Of a DNA stretch of 39,129 nucleotides, positions 22,859 through 30,637 are shown in pieces; the stretch's first letter is position 1, and each line of letters opens with the position of its first letter. This stretch comes from Clostridiales bacterium (GTDB lineage Bacteria; Bacillota; Clostridia; Oscillospirales; Oscillospiraceae). Position numbers and translations under genes: made by a program. The notes below the pieces were generated by a model. The model saw only the letters and a list, made by a program, of their open reading frames with translations, ran no database searches and was not told where the DNA came from. The stretch covers positions 12,251 through 51,379 of the forward strand of contig DQDL01000118.1 of NCBI GenBank assembly GCA_003533405.1, written 5' to 3'.

Positions 22859-23461
22859 ATGAAGAAAAAACTCACAACCGTATTGGCGATCGTTTTGGTC
22901 GTCGCCCTGTCCGTGGCAGGTACCTATGCTTACCTGACTGCACAAACCGACACCGTCACAAACACCTTTACCGCAGCCGGTCTTGCATCAAGCTTCAGCC
23001 TTGACGAAAGCAAGGCAAATCAGCAGCCCGACGGCTCCTACACTCTTGATGTTGCAACTAGAGTTCAGGAGAACCAGTACTCTGTCGTTCCCAAGGTGAA
23101 CCTTGCTAAGGATCCTACCGTACATGTAACGCTTGAGGCAAATGTCGGCGCATATGTTTTCCTCGCAGTTGACGACAACCTCGGCGACGGCCTGACCGCA
23201 ACCATCGACAGAGGCAATTGGACTGCACTCAACACCACCTACACCGACGCACAAGGCGTAGCTTGGACCATGTACTACAAGCAGCTCGAAGGCAGCGCAA
23301 CTCCCGCACAGGTCGACATCAATGTTCTTACTGGCCAGCAGATCGTTGTCGGTGATACCGTCGCAGAAGACTGCGGCAACATCGTGTTCAATGCATACCT
23401 GACCCAGTCCGCAGGCTTCACCGACGCACTTGATGCATGGAACAACTCCTGGGGCAAGTAA
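22859..23461 (+). CDS. TasA-like SipW-dependent secreted protein 1
   Basis: The 200-residue secreted protein has a SipW-type signal region: a basic start, a hydrophobic stretch and then TYAYLTAQTDTVTNTFT, the typical transition into the mature TasA/camelysin-like domain. The mature part is beta-rich, with segments such as HVTLEANVGAYVFLAVDD. In Bacillus subtilis, TasA subunits form matrix fibres after SipW cleavage. A similar fibre role is inferred here. AAAGGAG lies 8 nt before the ATG. It is 69 nt from sipW. It lacks a sorting signal, so surface retention would depend on polymerisation or a partner. Confidence 0.8.
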   Translation: MKKKLTTVLAIVLVVALSVAGTYAYLTAQTDTVTNTFTAAGLASSFSLDESKANQQPDGSYTLDVATRVQENQYSVVPKVNLAKDPTVHVTLEANVGAYVFLAVDDNLGDGLTATIDRGNWTALNTTYTDAQGVAWTMYYKQLEGSATPAQVDINVLTGQQIVVGDTVAEDCGNIVFNAYLTQSAGFTDALDAWNNSWGK

Positions 23462-23506
23462 TTTTGGCTTGCGTCAGTAAGTAACTGAAAATACACAGAA
23501 ACCCAG

Positions 23507-23568
23507 CCCTGCGGCCGTATTTTGACCGCAGGGTGTCGGTGGATTTAGAACAATGGGCGCTCCACCGA
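23507..23568 (+). promoter_or_regulatory. Two tandem hairpins between TasA-like genes
   Basis: CCCTGCGG/CCGCAGGG (23507-23514 with 23526-23533) and TCGGTGGA/TCCACCGA (23536-23543 with 23561-23568) are separated by 2 nt. No T run follows. They may stabilise the upstream mRNA end or be processing sites. The interval 23462-23615 holds nothing else that I recognise. Confidence 0.5.
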
Positions 23569-23615
23569 TATTTGCCCGCAATACGCAGTCAATTCTGCGC
23601 ATGGGAGGTTTAAAC

Positions 23616-24185
23616 TTGAAAAATACAAAGACAAAAATTTTGGTTCTGGCTTTGGCGGTCTGCCTTGTTGCCGTTTGCGCAATGGGTACCGCGGCTTACT
23701 TCACCGACCGCAGCACAGCGACGAATGTCATCACGACAGGCGGCGTTGATATCGAGCTGATCGAGACCGCCGAAAAGGACGGCGAGCTCGTCCCGTTCGA
23801 GGATATTTCCGGCGTCATGCCCGGCGATGTAGTATCTAAGATCGTTGAAGTCAAGAATACCGGCAAAAACGATGCCTATGTCCGTGTAAGCGTCGAGAAG
23901 GCGATCACCCTGGCCGAGGGCCTTGAGGGCAAGGTCGACCTGTCCCTCGTCAAGCTGAACATCAACACCGAGAAGTGGACCGAGGCAGACGGATATTACT
24001 ACTACAACGGGGTTCTCAAGCCCGGTGAGACCACCGCACCGCTGTTCACCACCGTCACCTTTGACGGCACGATGGATAATCTCTATCAGAACTGCACCAC
24101 TACCATCAGTGTTGCCGCACAGGCAACTCAGTCGGCCAATAATGGCACGAGCGCACTGACCGCAACCGGTTGGCCGGAGGCATAA
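23616..24185 (+). CDS. TasA-like SipW-dependent secreted protein 2
   Basis: The 189-residue secreted protein has a SipW-type signal region ending in GTAAYFTDRSTATNV. A camelysin/TasA-like domain follows, with DIELIETAEKDGELVP and the frequently seen GVMPGDVVSKIVEVKNTGKNDAYVRV. The start is the TTG at 23616, chosen because GGGAGG (23603-23608) lies 7 nt before it. An upstream in-frame start at 23553 would add an unlikely 21-residue extension. It precedes the VWA protein gene by 15 nt and is probably translated from the same message. It is a probable minor or major fibre subunit. Confidence 0.8.
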   Translation: MKNTKTKILVLALAVCLVAVCAMGTAAYFTDRSTATNVITTGGVDIELIETAEKDGELVPFEDISGVMPGDVVSKIVEVKNTGKNDAYVRVSVEKAITLAEGLEGKVDLSLVKLNINTEKWTEADGYYYYNGVLKPGETTAPLFTTVTFDGTMDNLYQNCTTTISVAAQATQSANNGTSALTATGWPEA

Positions 24186-24200
24186 GAAAGGGGCAAGCGC

Positions 24201-27095
24201 ATGAAGAAAAAGCTATTAGCCCTCGTCCTCGCCGTCATGATGACGGTCGGCTGCTTCGCCGGTCTCGGCGCAGCGGTCGGGCAGGACGCTGATTTTGCCG
24301 CACTGAGTGTGGCAGATCAGTATGCCGCCATTATGGCAGCGGGCAGCGAAGCCGATGCGCAGGCATTGTTTGATACACTCGATGCCGAGCAGCAGGCAGC
24401 TTTGACGGCTTATGCAGACCAGCAGAAGGATACGGACACCGCTAAGGAGACCGACCCCATCCCCGCTGTCAACTACACCAATGTTGCTCCGCTCGTGACC
24501 GCAAATAAGGTGTCGCAGCCTGCAAGGGCACGCCTTATGAGCGCAAGCTCGACGGCACGCCCCATCGAAAAGGGCAAGACCGTCGACGGCCTTGTCATTA
24601 ATAAGACCGCAACGGCAAACGACGACGGCACTTACAACATCAAGCTCGAAGCCTACACCACCGGCTCCGTGAGCACCACCGAATCCACCAAGCCCACGGA
24701 TATCGTTCTCGTCCTCGACCAGTCCGGCTCGATGGATGAGGACATGAAAAGCTACACCTACACTGAGGCGTACCCCGGCAATAACCATAACGGTTCGTAC
24801 TATGTAAAGTCTAGGGACAGCTATGTCAGAGTGTCATGGTGCTCCGATTGCAGAGCATGGACTGACGGCTGCACTGACGGCTGGTTTTGGCAGCACTATT
24901 CCGGCACCAAGTATACGCCGAAAACTTCAGCATCCGACACGGCAAGCGGCCATGTTCAGTTCTATTCCCGTGGCTCTGAAACCAAGGTTAAGCGCCTGAC
25001 GGCACTTAAAAAAGCGGTTACCAGCTTTGCCGATGCCGTTGCCGAAAAGGCAAAGGGAGCTGATGGCGTTCTTGGCACAGATGACGATGTTAACCATCGT
25101 ATCGCTGTTGTAGGATTTGCATCCGGCAACCCGTCGAATAGGCTTTATTACAATTCGGAGATTTTTGTCGGAGCAAATCAGTACCAGTATAATAGACTTA
25201 CTTCGCAGAACTATTTGGATGCAATGCAGAGCATGGACACCAAGACAGGCGTTGATAATATCGGTAAGTCTATTAATGCGCTTGACGCAGAAGGTGCAAC
25301 ATATACCAACCTTGGTATTGAGATGGCAAATGGTATATTTGCAACCAATCCCGTAGAAAACAATTCACGCAACCGTATTGTGGTCGTGTTCACCGACGGT
25401 CAGCCCGGCCGCAGCGGCTATGACTCCAGCATTGCAAATGCTGCCATCAATCAGGCTAACACTACAAAGAACACCTACAATGCAACTGTATACACCGTCG
25501 GTATTTTTGAAAATGCCGATGCAACCTCTGCCGGCAACCAAAACGGTACAAACGCAGAGAAGTCCAATTGGTTTATGCAGAAGCTGTCCAGCAATAACGG
25601 CACTCCTCAGGATCCCAGCTACTATCTGTCTGCTTCCGATTCTGATACCCTCAGCACTATATTCCAGAAGATAAGCAATCAGATCAGCGAAAGCAAGATC
25701 GACCTCGGCAGTCAGACCGTTATCAAGGACACCGTCACGAAGTACTTTGATATGCCGACCGACGCAAGCAAGGTCAGCGTAAAGAGCTACGACTGCACCG
25801 GCGTTGCAGATGGCAAGCCCACATGGAGCGAGACCGGCACCGTTATAAACAATGCCGTTACGCTCGACCCGAAGGATAACTCCGTCAATGTCACGGGCTT
25901 TGACTTTAACGCAAACTATGTCACCGAAAAGGGTCGTGATGAGAACGACCCCAAGAAGGAAGGCGACTTCCACGGCAGAAAGCTCGTTATCGAGTTCACC
26001 GTCACCGCAAAGGACGGCTTTGTCGGCGGCAACAGCGTGCCCACCAACGGTTCGGACTCCGGCGTCTATGACAAGGACGGCAAAGAGGTCGCAACCTTCG
26101 ATGTCCCGCAGGTCAATGTACCCATCGAGCCCGAGCTCACCGTCAACGACAAGGTCATTTACGAGGGCGGCTCTGCCAATGTGAGCGGCCTGTACAATGC
26201 GGCCGACACCTCATCTTGGAAGTATGACTTTGTAAATGTAAGCTATGAGGTCAAAAACGGCAATACCGCAGTCAGCGGCAGCGTCAGCCCCGCAGACTGC
26301 ACCGACTACACCGTGAAGGCCACCTTCAGCCCGAAGTACGACGGCAAGAACGCCGACGGCAAGATCAACGACGATGTTACCGTCGATGGCACCGCCACAG
26401 TCCATGTTCTCAAGCCGACCGTCACCGTGACTGCCAACGATGTTTGGAAGTATTACGGCGAGGACTACAATACGCCCGACGGCAGCACCGTCACGGGCTC
26501 GGTCACTTGGGCAGACGAGCACAGCCATGATGTAAGCGGCATCACCGTTATCGGCTCTGCACCTTACGGCACGGACGATCTTCAGTACAGCTACGACCAC
26601 GGTCAGTTTGTCGTTCCCAATACCGACACGACCATCGCTGTGGTCGCCAAGGTCGGCGGCGTGGAAAAGGCAAGCACGAGCTATGTCGTTCACCCCAAGT
26701 TCTGCACCCTGACCATCAACAAGGAAGTTGCAAAGCTCTACGGCGATAACGACAGCTTTATCTTCAATGTCGTCGGCGAGGGCAACATCAAGTACGAGGC
26801 CAAGGTCGTCATAAACGGCGCAGGCTCCGCAACGCTCACCGGCCTCCCCGTCGGCAGCTACACCGTCACCGAGGACATCGGCTGGTCTTGGAGATACACC
26901 TGCGACAGCAGCACCAAGTCGACCGTCCTGAGCTCCGCTAAGGATAACGACAGCGTGACTATCACCAACAAGCTGGATGACAACAAGTATCTCGGCGACG
27001 AGACCTATGTTATCAACAAGTGCGAAAGCAGGACGATAACGAAGGTAACTTCGACCGTCATCCGGCAGGCCATCGAGTATATACTCGGTAGATAA
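24201..27095 (+). CDS. Secreted VWA-domain adhesin with C-terminal beta modules
   Basis: The 964-residue secreted protein has a Sec signal peptide (about 1-26). A helical region precedes a von Willebrand factor A domain with an intact metal-ion site: DQSGS at 173-177 (D173, S175, S177) and FTDGQ with D399. After residue 500 come Ig-like and transthyretin-like modules, ending in a CnaB/DUF5979-like domain (LTINKEVAKLYGD to SVTITNK). The C terminus (INKCESRTITKVTS...) has no LPxTG motif or membrane helix. It sits between TasA-like genes, 14 nt before the next. A tip adhesin or fibre partner is likely. AAGGGG precedes the ATG. Confidence 0.83.
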   Translation: MKKKLLALVLAVMMTVGCFAGLGAAVGQDADFAALSVADQYAAIMAAGSEADAQALFDTLDAEQQAALTAYADQQKDTDTAKETDPIPAVNYTNVAPLVTANKVSQPARARLMSASSTARPIEKGKTVDGLVINKTATANDDGTYNIKLEAYTTGSVSTTESTKPTDIVLVLDQSGSMDEDMKSYTYTEAYPGNNHNGSYYVKSRDSYVRVSWCSDCRAWTDGCTDGWFWQHYSGTKYTPKTSASDTASGHVQFYSRGSETKVKRLTALKKAVTSFADAVAEKAKGADGVLGTDDDVNHRIAVVGFASGNPSNRLYYNSEIFVGANQYQYNRLTSQNYLDAMQSMDTKTGVDNIGKSINALDAEGATYTNLGIEMANGIFATNPVENNSRNRIVVVFTDGQPGRSGYDSSIANAAINQANTTKNTYNATVYTVGIFENADATSAGNQNGTNAEKSNWFMQKLSSNNGTPQDPSYYLSASDSDTLSTIFQKISNQISESKIDLGSQTVIKDTVTKYFDMPTDASKVSVKSYDCTGVADGKPTWSETGTVINNAVTLDPKDNSVNVTGFDFNANYVTEKGRDENDPKKEGDFHGRKLVIEFTVTAKDGFVGGNSVPTNGSDSGVYDKDGKEVATFDVPQVNVPIEPELTVNDKVIYEGGSANVSGLYNAADTSSWKYDFVNVSYEVKNGNTAVSGSVSPADCTDYTVKATFSPKYDGKNADGKINDDVTVDGTATVHVLKPTVTVTANDVWKYYGEDYNTPDGSTVTGSVTWADEHSHDVSGITVIGSAPYGTDDLQYSYDHGQFVVPNTDTTIAVVAKVGGVEKASTSYVVHPKFCTLTINKEVAKLYGDNDSFIFNVVGEGNIKYEAKVVINGAGSATLTGLPVGSYTVTEDIGWSWRYTCDSSTKSTVLSSAKDNDSVTITNKLDDNKYLGDETYVINKCESRTITKVTSTVIRQAIEYILGR

Positions 27096-27109
27096 GGAGG
27101 GGCTGTAAT

Positions 27110-27664
27110 ATGAAATTATTTTCTTCACGCAGCTCCCACGCTGCAAATAACGGCGGCGCAAAGAAGCTGTCCGCCGCAGCAATTGCAATTATCCTCGTGG
27201 TCGTCATGGCGATAGGCGGCACGGTCGCTCTCCTCATGGACAGCACCGACAGCGTCACCAATAAGTTCGCCCCCGCTTCCTCAGGCATCACCATCGAGGA
27301 GGAGGTCAAGGAGAACTGCAAGACCGAGATCGCAGTCAAAAACACCGGCGATACCGGCGTGTATGTCCGTGTGTCGCTCGTTGCCAACTACTACGACGAA
27401 AACGGCAATATCACCGGCGGCGCTGCGGTCCCCGACTTTACGCTCAACTCCGATAAGTGGTTTGTGGGCAACGATGGCTACTATTACTACAAGCAGCCCG
27501 TTGCGGCAGGCGATGTGACCGACAACCTGCTCATCGGCAAGATGCAGCTTGAGGACAATATGCAGGTCACAGTGCTTGCACAGAGCATACAGGCAAGCCC
27601 CACGAGCGTGGTTCACGACAAATGGGGCGTGACCGTCAATTCCGACGGAACGCTTGCGAAGTAA
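27110..27664 (+). CDS. TasA-like SipW-dependent secreted protein 3
   Basis: The 184-residue protein has a longer basic N terminus (KLFSSRSSHAANNGGAKK) before the hydrophobic segment AAAIAIILVVVMAIGGTVAL and then MDSTDSVTNKF, the typical SipW-type junction. The mature domain repeats the VKNTGDTGVYVRV pattern seen in protein 2. GGAGGGG lies upstream of the ATG. The gap to the anchored protein gene is 10 nt. It is a probable small fibre subunit, distinct from the other two in its cytoplasmic extension. Confidence 0.8.
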   Translation: MKLFSSRSSHAANNGGAKKLSAAAIAIILVVVMAIGGTVALLMDSTDSVTNKFAPASSGITIEEEVKENCKTEIAVKNTGDTGVYVRVSLVANYYDENGNITGGAAVPDFTLNSDKWFVGNDGYYYYKQPVAAGDVTDNLLIGKMQLEDNMQVTVLAQSIQASPTSVVHDKWGVTVNSDGTLAK

Positions 27665-27674
27665 GGAGGCTTGA

Positions 27675-28319
27675 ATGATGAAAAAAAGATTTTTAGCTAT
27701 CCTTATGGTTCTGGCGCTGTGCCTGAGCATCGCTCCGGCAGCGTTTGCAGACGCTTCCGTGAGCTACAAGGGCAGTGCGGAGAAATTCGTGTTTGCCCCC
27801 GGCAGCGAGTATTCGCCGACCGACATGTTTGAGAGCTTCAAGGGCGTTATGCCCGGCGATACCCTCACTCAGCAGATCGAGGTCAGAAACGATGTAAAAA
27901 ATGATGTCAAAATCAAGCTTTACATGCGTTCGCTCGGCGCAAACGAGGGCTCGGAGGAGTTCCTCAAGCAGATGACGCTCGGCGTCAAGGCTGCCGACGG
28001 CAGCGAGCTGTTCGCAGCTCCCGCCGATGAGACCGCCCAGCTTACCGATTGGGTGTGCCTCGGCACCTTCTATTCCGGCGCAAAGACCACCCTCGATGTG
28101 ACGCTCAATGTTCCTGTCGAGATGGGCAACGACTTTGCCGAGCAGGTCGGCAGCCTTGACTGGGAATTTGCAGTCGAGGAGCTGCCCGTTGAGCCTACCG
28201 ATCCGGTCGGCCCCAAGACCGGCGACGACACCCCCGTTGCACTGTACGCAGCCATCTGCGCAGTATGTGCCGGTGCGGTAGTGTTCCTGATCGCAACAAG
28301 GAAAAAGAAAGAGCAGTAA
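27675..28319 (+). CDS. Sortase-anchored TasA-like base protein (GPKTG motif)
   Basis: The 214-residue protein has an ordinary Sec signal peptide (cleavage near AFADA). A domain resembling TasA-like proteins contains FKGVMPGDTLTQQIEVRNDV. The C terminus is a sorting signal: GPKTGDD, a hydrophobic helix and RKKKEQ. The motif is close to the (S/P)PxTG and NPKTG types used by class B sortases. A class B sortase gene lies 1.6 kb downstream. It may anchor the fibre to the peptidoglycan. AAGGAGG lies before the start, and an MM start makes 27675 or 27678 equally possible. Confidence 0.85.
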   Translation: MMKKRFLAILMVLALCLSIAPAAFADASVSYKGSAEKFVFAPGSEYSPTDMFESFKGVMPGDTLTQQIEVRNDVKNDVKIKLYMRSLGANEGSEEFLKQMTLGVKAADGSELFAAPADETAQLTDWVCLGTFYSGAKTTLDVTLNVPVEMGNDFAEQVGSLDWEFAVEELPVEPTDPVGPKTGDDTPVALYAAICAVCAGAVVFLIATRKKKEQ

Positions 28320-28330
28320 ACCGATAAAGC

Positions 28331-28368
28331 AAAACTGGCACCGTTAAAAGCGGTGTCAGTTTTCTTTT
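28331..28368 (+). terminator. Intrinsic terminator of the sipW locus
   Basis: A 13-bp stem (28331-28343 with 28351-28363, one wobble) with a 7-nt loop is followed by a T-rich stretch, 11 nt after the anchored protein stop. Confidence 0.88.
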
Positions 28369-28480
28369 AAGCAGCTGCTTGGCAACAGATTGTAAAACAA
28401 TTAGATAAAATTCATGCAAAATTCGCAAATGCTTACAATATTTTCACAGTTTGCGCCTTCCATTTTGCCGAAATAACACT

Positions 28481-28486
28481 TATAAT
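28481..28486 (+). promoter_or_regulatory. Candidate -10 element upstream of the 74-residue protein
   Basis: A consensus TATAAT lies 54 nt before the gene at 28540. No convincing -35 is found. The AT-rich interval 28369-28539 holds nothing else I can identify. Confidence 0.35.
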
Positions 28487-28539
28487 ATCCTCAGAAGTAT
28501 AACCAACACACGAAAGATAAATGATAAGGAGAATGTGCT

Positions 28540-28764
28540 ATGTATTTCGACCAGATGTTCTACAACCAGCAGTATGTAAACCCAAATTATTACGCTCAGC
28601 AGAGGGAACATATCCGCCAATTACAGCAGACATTGAATGTGCAGAAAGCAGAAAAAGCTACCCGTGATTTATGCGAAGCAGTTAGAAACTTAGACGAGTA
28701 CCATCAGCAGCAAGCGTTCCTAGCGTGCCTTGGTGTTATAGCGCTAGAGTTCGGGTGGAACTAA
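28540..28764 (+). CDS. Small Gln/Tyr-rich protein of unknown function
   Basis: The 74-residue protein starts with an aromatic and Gln/Asn-rich segment (MYFDQMFYNQQYVNPNYYAQQ). It continues as a helical, coiled-coil-like stretch (REHIRQLQQTLNVQKAEKATRDL) and ends in a hydrophobic segment, CLGVIALEFGWN. I do not recognise the family. AAGGAG lies 8 nt before the ATG. Base composition is more AT-rich than its neighbours, like the DUF2971 gene that follows 73 nt later. The two may have arrived together. Confidence 0.7.
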   Translation: MYFDQMFYNQQYVNPNYYAQQREHIRQLQQTLNVQKAEKATRDLCEAVRNLDEYHQQQAFLACLGVIALEFGWN

Positions 28765-28837
28765 AGTTCTTTGAACCAGAGATATAAAATGCATGAGCTA
28801 AGGATATGTATGTGTTGCATATAAAGGATGTGAAGAA

Positions 28838-29764
28838 TTGGTGAGTGATAATAGTGTTGGCTCAATGAAGGATTTCCTTTTTAGATACAGAGCGTTTAAA
28901 CCATATAATATACAAGCTCTTGCTGAGGGAAAGCTGTTCTTTTCAACACCAAGCGAGTTCAATGATCCGTTTGATTCTGTGGTGTATGTAGATCAGCAAA
29001 AACTGTATGGTTCAATTGAATATGCGTTGAGGGCTAATTTAGATAGTTATTTAGATATTAAGCATATTAATCCAAAAGGTAAAGCACTAAAAAAGGTTCT
29101 AGCTCTCAGTGATAAAAGCGTTTTTGATTTACCGCAGAGCTCAGAATTGATACAGGGGTTTATGGAACATGTGCATAATACTTCAAATAAATTCAAGCAA
29201 CAAATCAACGCTAACTCAAAAGTAGTATGTTTTTCAGAAGATTATTTATCCCCACTTATGTGGGCTCACTACGCAGATGATCATAAGGGGTTTGCCCTTG
29301 GATATGCAAAATCCAATTTATTAACTGCACCGATTTACAACGAAATTGGTGAGAAAATAGGGAACAAGATGATATTGGACAGAGTGAATTACGCAAAAAC
29401 TACTCCTGATAGTGGACAGTTGTTTTATGATATTTTCCCTGAAATTATGAAGGAGAAAGCAATTCACGATACATCAAAATTTTATAAGCAGGTTCTATAT
29501 AATAAAACGAGTGAATGGTGTTATGAAAAAGAATGGAGATTGTGTTCAGTACAGGATACGCTTGAAACAAATAATCCAGCGAGGTATATGCTTGTTGAGC
29601 CTTGTATGATGTTTCTTGGAGCAAAAATGCCAAGTCAAAACCGGGAGACGATGGTGAAAATTGCAAGAGAAAAAGAAATGCCCGTTTTTGAAGTATGGGC
29701 AAATGACAAAGAGGCTGAGTTCAAGCTAAATTTCTGCCTTATCTATCCAAAACAATATGACTAG
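28838..29764 (+). CDS. DUF2971 family protein
   Basis: The 308-residue cytoplasmic protein has the DUF2971 hallmarks FLFRYRAFKPYNIQALAEGKLFFSTPSEFNDPFD in the N terminus and FSEDYLSPLMWAHYADDHKGFALGY in the middle. The function of the family is unknown. Its members are often found in mobile or defence-associated regions. The coding sequence is clearly AT-rich compared with the flanking surface genes, which suggests transfer. AAAGG lies upstream of TTG 28838. GTG 28841 and ATG 28865 are alternative starts. A terminator hairpin follows at 29806-29834. Confidence 0.8.
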   Translation: MVSDNSVGSMKDFLFRYRAFKPYNIQALAEGKLFFSTPSEFNDPFDSVVYVDQQKLYGSIEYALRANLDSYLDIKHINPKGKALKKVLALSDKSVFDLPQSSELIQGFMEHVHNTSNKFKQQINANSKVVCFSEDYLSPLMWAHYADDHKGFALGYAKSNLLTAPIYNEIGEKIGNKMILDRVNYAKTTPDSGQLFYDIFPEIMKEKAIHDTSKFYKQVLYNKTSEWCYEKEWRLCSVQDTLETNNPARYMLVEPCMMFLGAKMPSQNRETMVKIAREKEMPVFEVWANDKEAEFKLNFCLIYPKQYD

Positions 29765-29805
29765 CCTCCACCGAAGACTACAATGCAGATAGTGAAAAGC
29801 TTTAC

Positions 29806-29834
29806 AAAAACCCGTTGCAATGCAGCGGGTTTTT
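29806..29834 (+). terminator. Intrinsic terminator after the DUF2971 gene
   Basis: A 13-bp stem (29806-29818 with 29822-29834, one wobble) around a 3-nt loop contains A-rich and T-rich flanks, so it terminates the plus strand and may also work in reverse. Confidence 0.85.
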
Positions 29835-29844
29835 GTATTATACT
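29815..29844 (+). promoter_or_regulatory. Candidate sortase promoter overlapping the terminator
   Basis: TTGCAA (29815-29820) and TATACT (29839-29844) are spaced by 18 nt. The -35 lies inside the upstream terminator stem. The start codon of the sortase gene is about 30 nt downstream. Confidence 0.45.
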
Positions 29845-29875
29845 GAGTGCATCAAGTTTCAGAGGGCGAAGAAAA

Positions 29876-30598
29876 ATGCGGAAGGTTATCAGAACGATCG
29901 TGCTCGTTGTGTGCATTGCGGCGTTTTGCATTGCGGCATACAAGCTGTATGACTACTATTCGGAAATGAAAAAGGGCGAGGAAACGGTCGATAAGCTCAA
30001 GGATATAGGTGTGACCGAGATTGAGCAGGGCGAAAAAGCGCCGATAAGCGTCGATTTTGCGGCGCTGCAGGCGGAAAATCCCGACATCATTGCATGGCTG
30101 TATAGCGAAGGCACGCCGATAAACTACCCCGTTGTGCAGTCCGATGACAACCAGTATTACCTGCGCAGACTCACCGACGGCAGCTACAACACTAACGGCA
30201 CACTGTTCATGGACTTCCGTGATGCCGCCGACCTCAGCGGCTTCAACACCGTCATTTACGGCCACCGCATGAAGTCAAAGGCCATGTTCGGCACGCTGCC
30301 GAGCTACCTCGAGCAGGATTATTACAATGAGCATCCGGTGATGTACCTGCTCACGCCCGAGAAAAGCTACAGGCTCGATATCGTGTCAAGCTTCCTGTTG
30401 CGCTCGGACTCGGATATCTACGCTCCGATAAATACAAGCGAGGCGAAAAAGGCATTTTTGGACAAGATAACGACGCAATCGGCATTCAAAACGAATGTCG
30501 AGTTCGGAATCGACGACCGCTTTGTGCTGCTGTCGACCTGCTCATACGATTTTGAAAATGCCCGCCAGTTGGTCATTGCAAAGCTCACCGAGCTATAA
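29876..30598 (+). CDS. srtB: Class B sortase
   Basis: The 240-residue transpeptidase cleaves a sorting motif in exported proteins and links them to the peptidoglycan cross-bridge. It has an N-terminal membrane anchor (about 6-24), then the sortase beta barrel. H130 is in VIYGHRM, catalytic Cys222 is in LLSTCSYDF, and R230 is in ENAR. The length and the extra N-terminal helices (AALQAENPDIIAWLYSEGT) fit class B. The start at 29876 has AGAGGG nearby. Its probable substrate is the GPKTG protein at 27675-28319, separated by an AT-rich insert. It has its own promoter and shares a terminator with the aro operon. Confidence 0.92.
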   Translation: MRKVIRTIVLVVCIAAFCIAAYKLYDYYSEMKKGEETVDKLKDIGVTEIEQGEKAPISVDFAALQAENPDIIAWLYSEGTPINYPVVQSDDNQYYLRRLTDGSYNTNGTLFMDFRDAADLSGFNTVIYGHRMKSKAMFGTLPSYLEQDYYNEHPVMYLLTPEKSYRLDIVSSFLLRSDSDIYAPINTSEAKKAFLDKITTQSAFKTNVEFGIDDRFVLLSTCSYDFENARQLVIAKLTEL

Positions 30599-30629
30599 AA
30601 AAATCCCCGATTTAAATCGGGGATTTTTT
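30597..30629. terminator. Bidirectional terminator between sortase and the aro operon
   Basis: A perfect 11-bp inverted repeat (30603-30613 with 30614-30624) has A residues on the left and T residues on the right, serving the sortase gene and the convergent aro operon. Confidence 0.92.
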
Positions 30630-30637
30630 GCGCCTGT

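Noticed and set aside
27675..28319. Classical LPxTG anchor for a class A sortase
   Set aside because: The motif is GPKTG, and the only sortase in the window is class B, so a (S/N/P)PxTG-type reading is preferred.
28838..29764. Toxin or abortive-infection gene
   Set aside because: DUF2971 has no established activity, and no antitoxin partner or second defence gene is visible.
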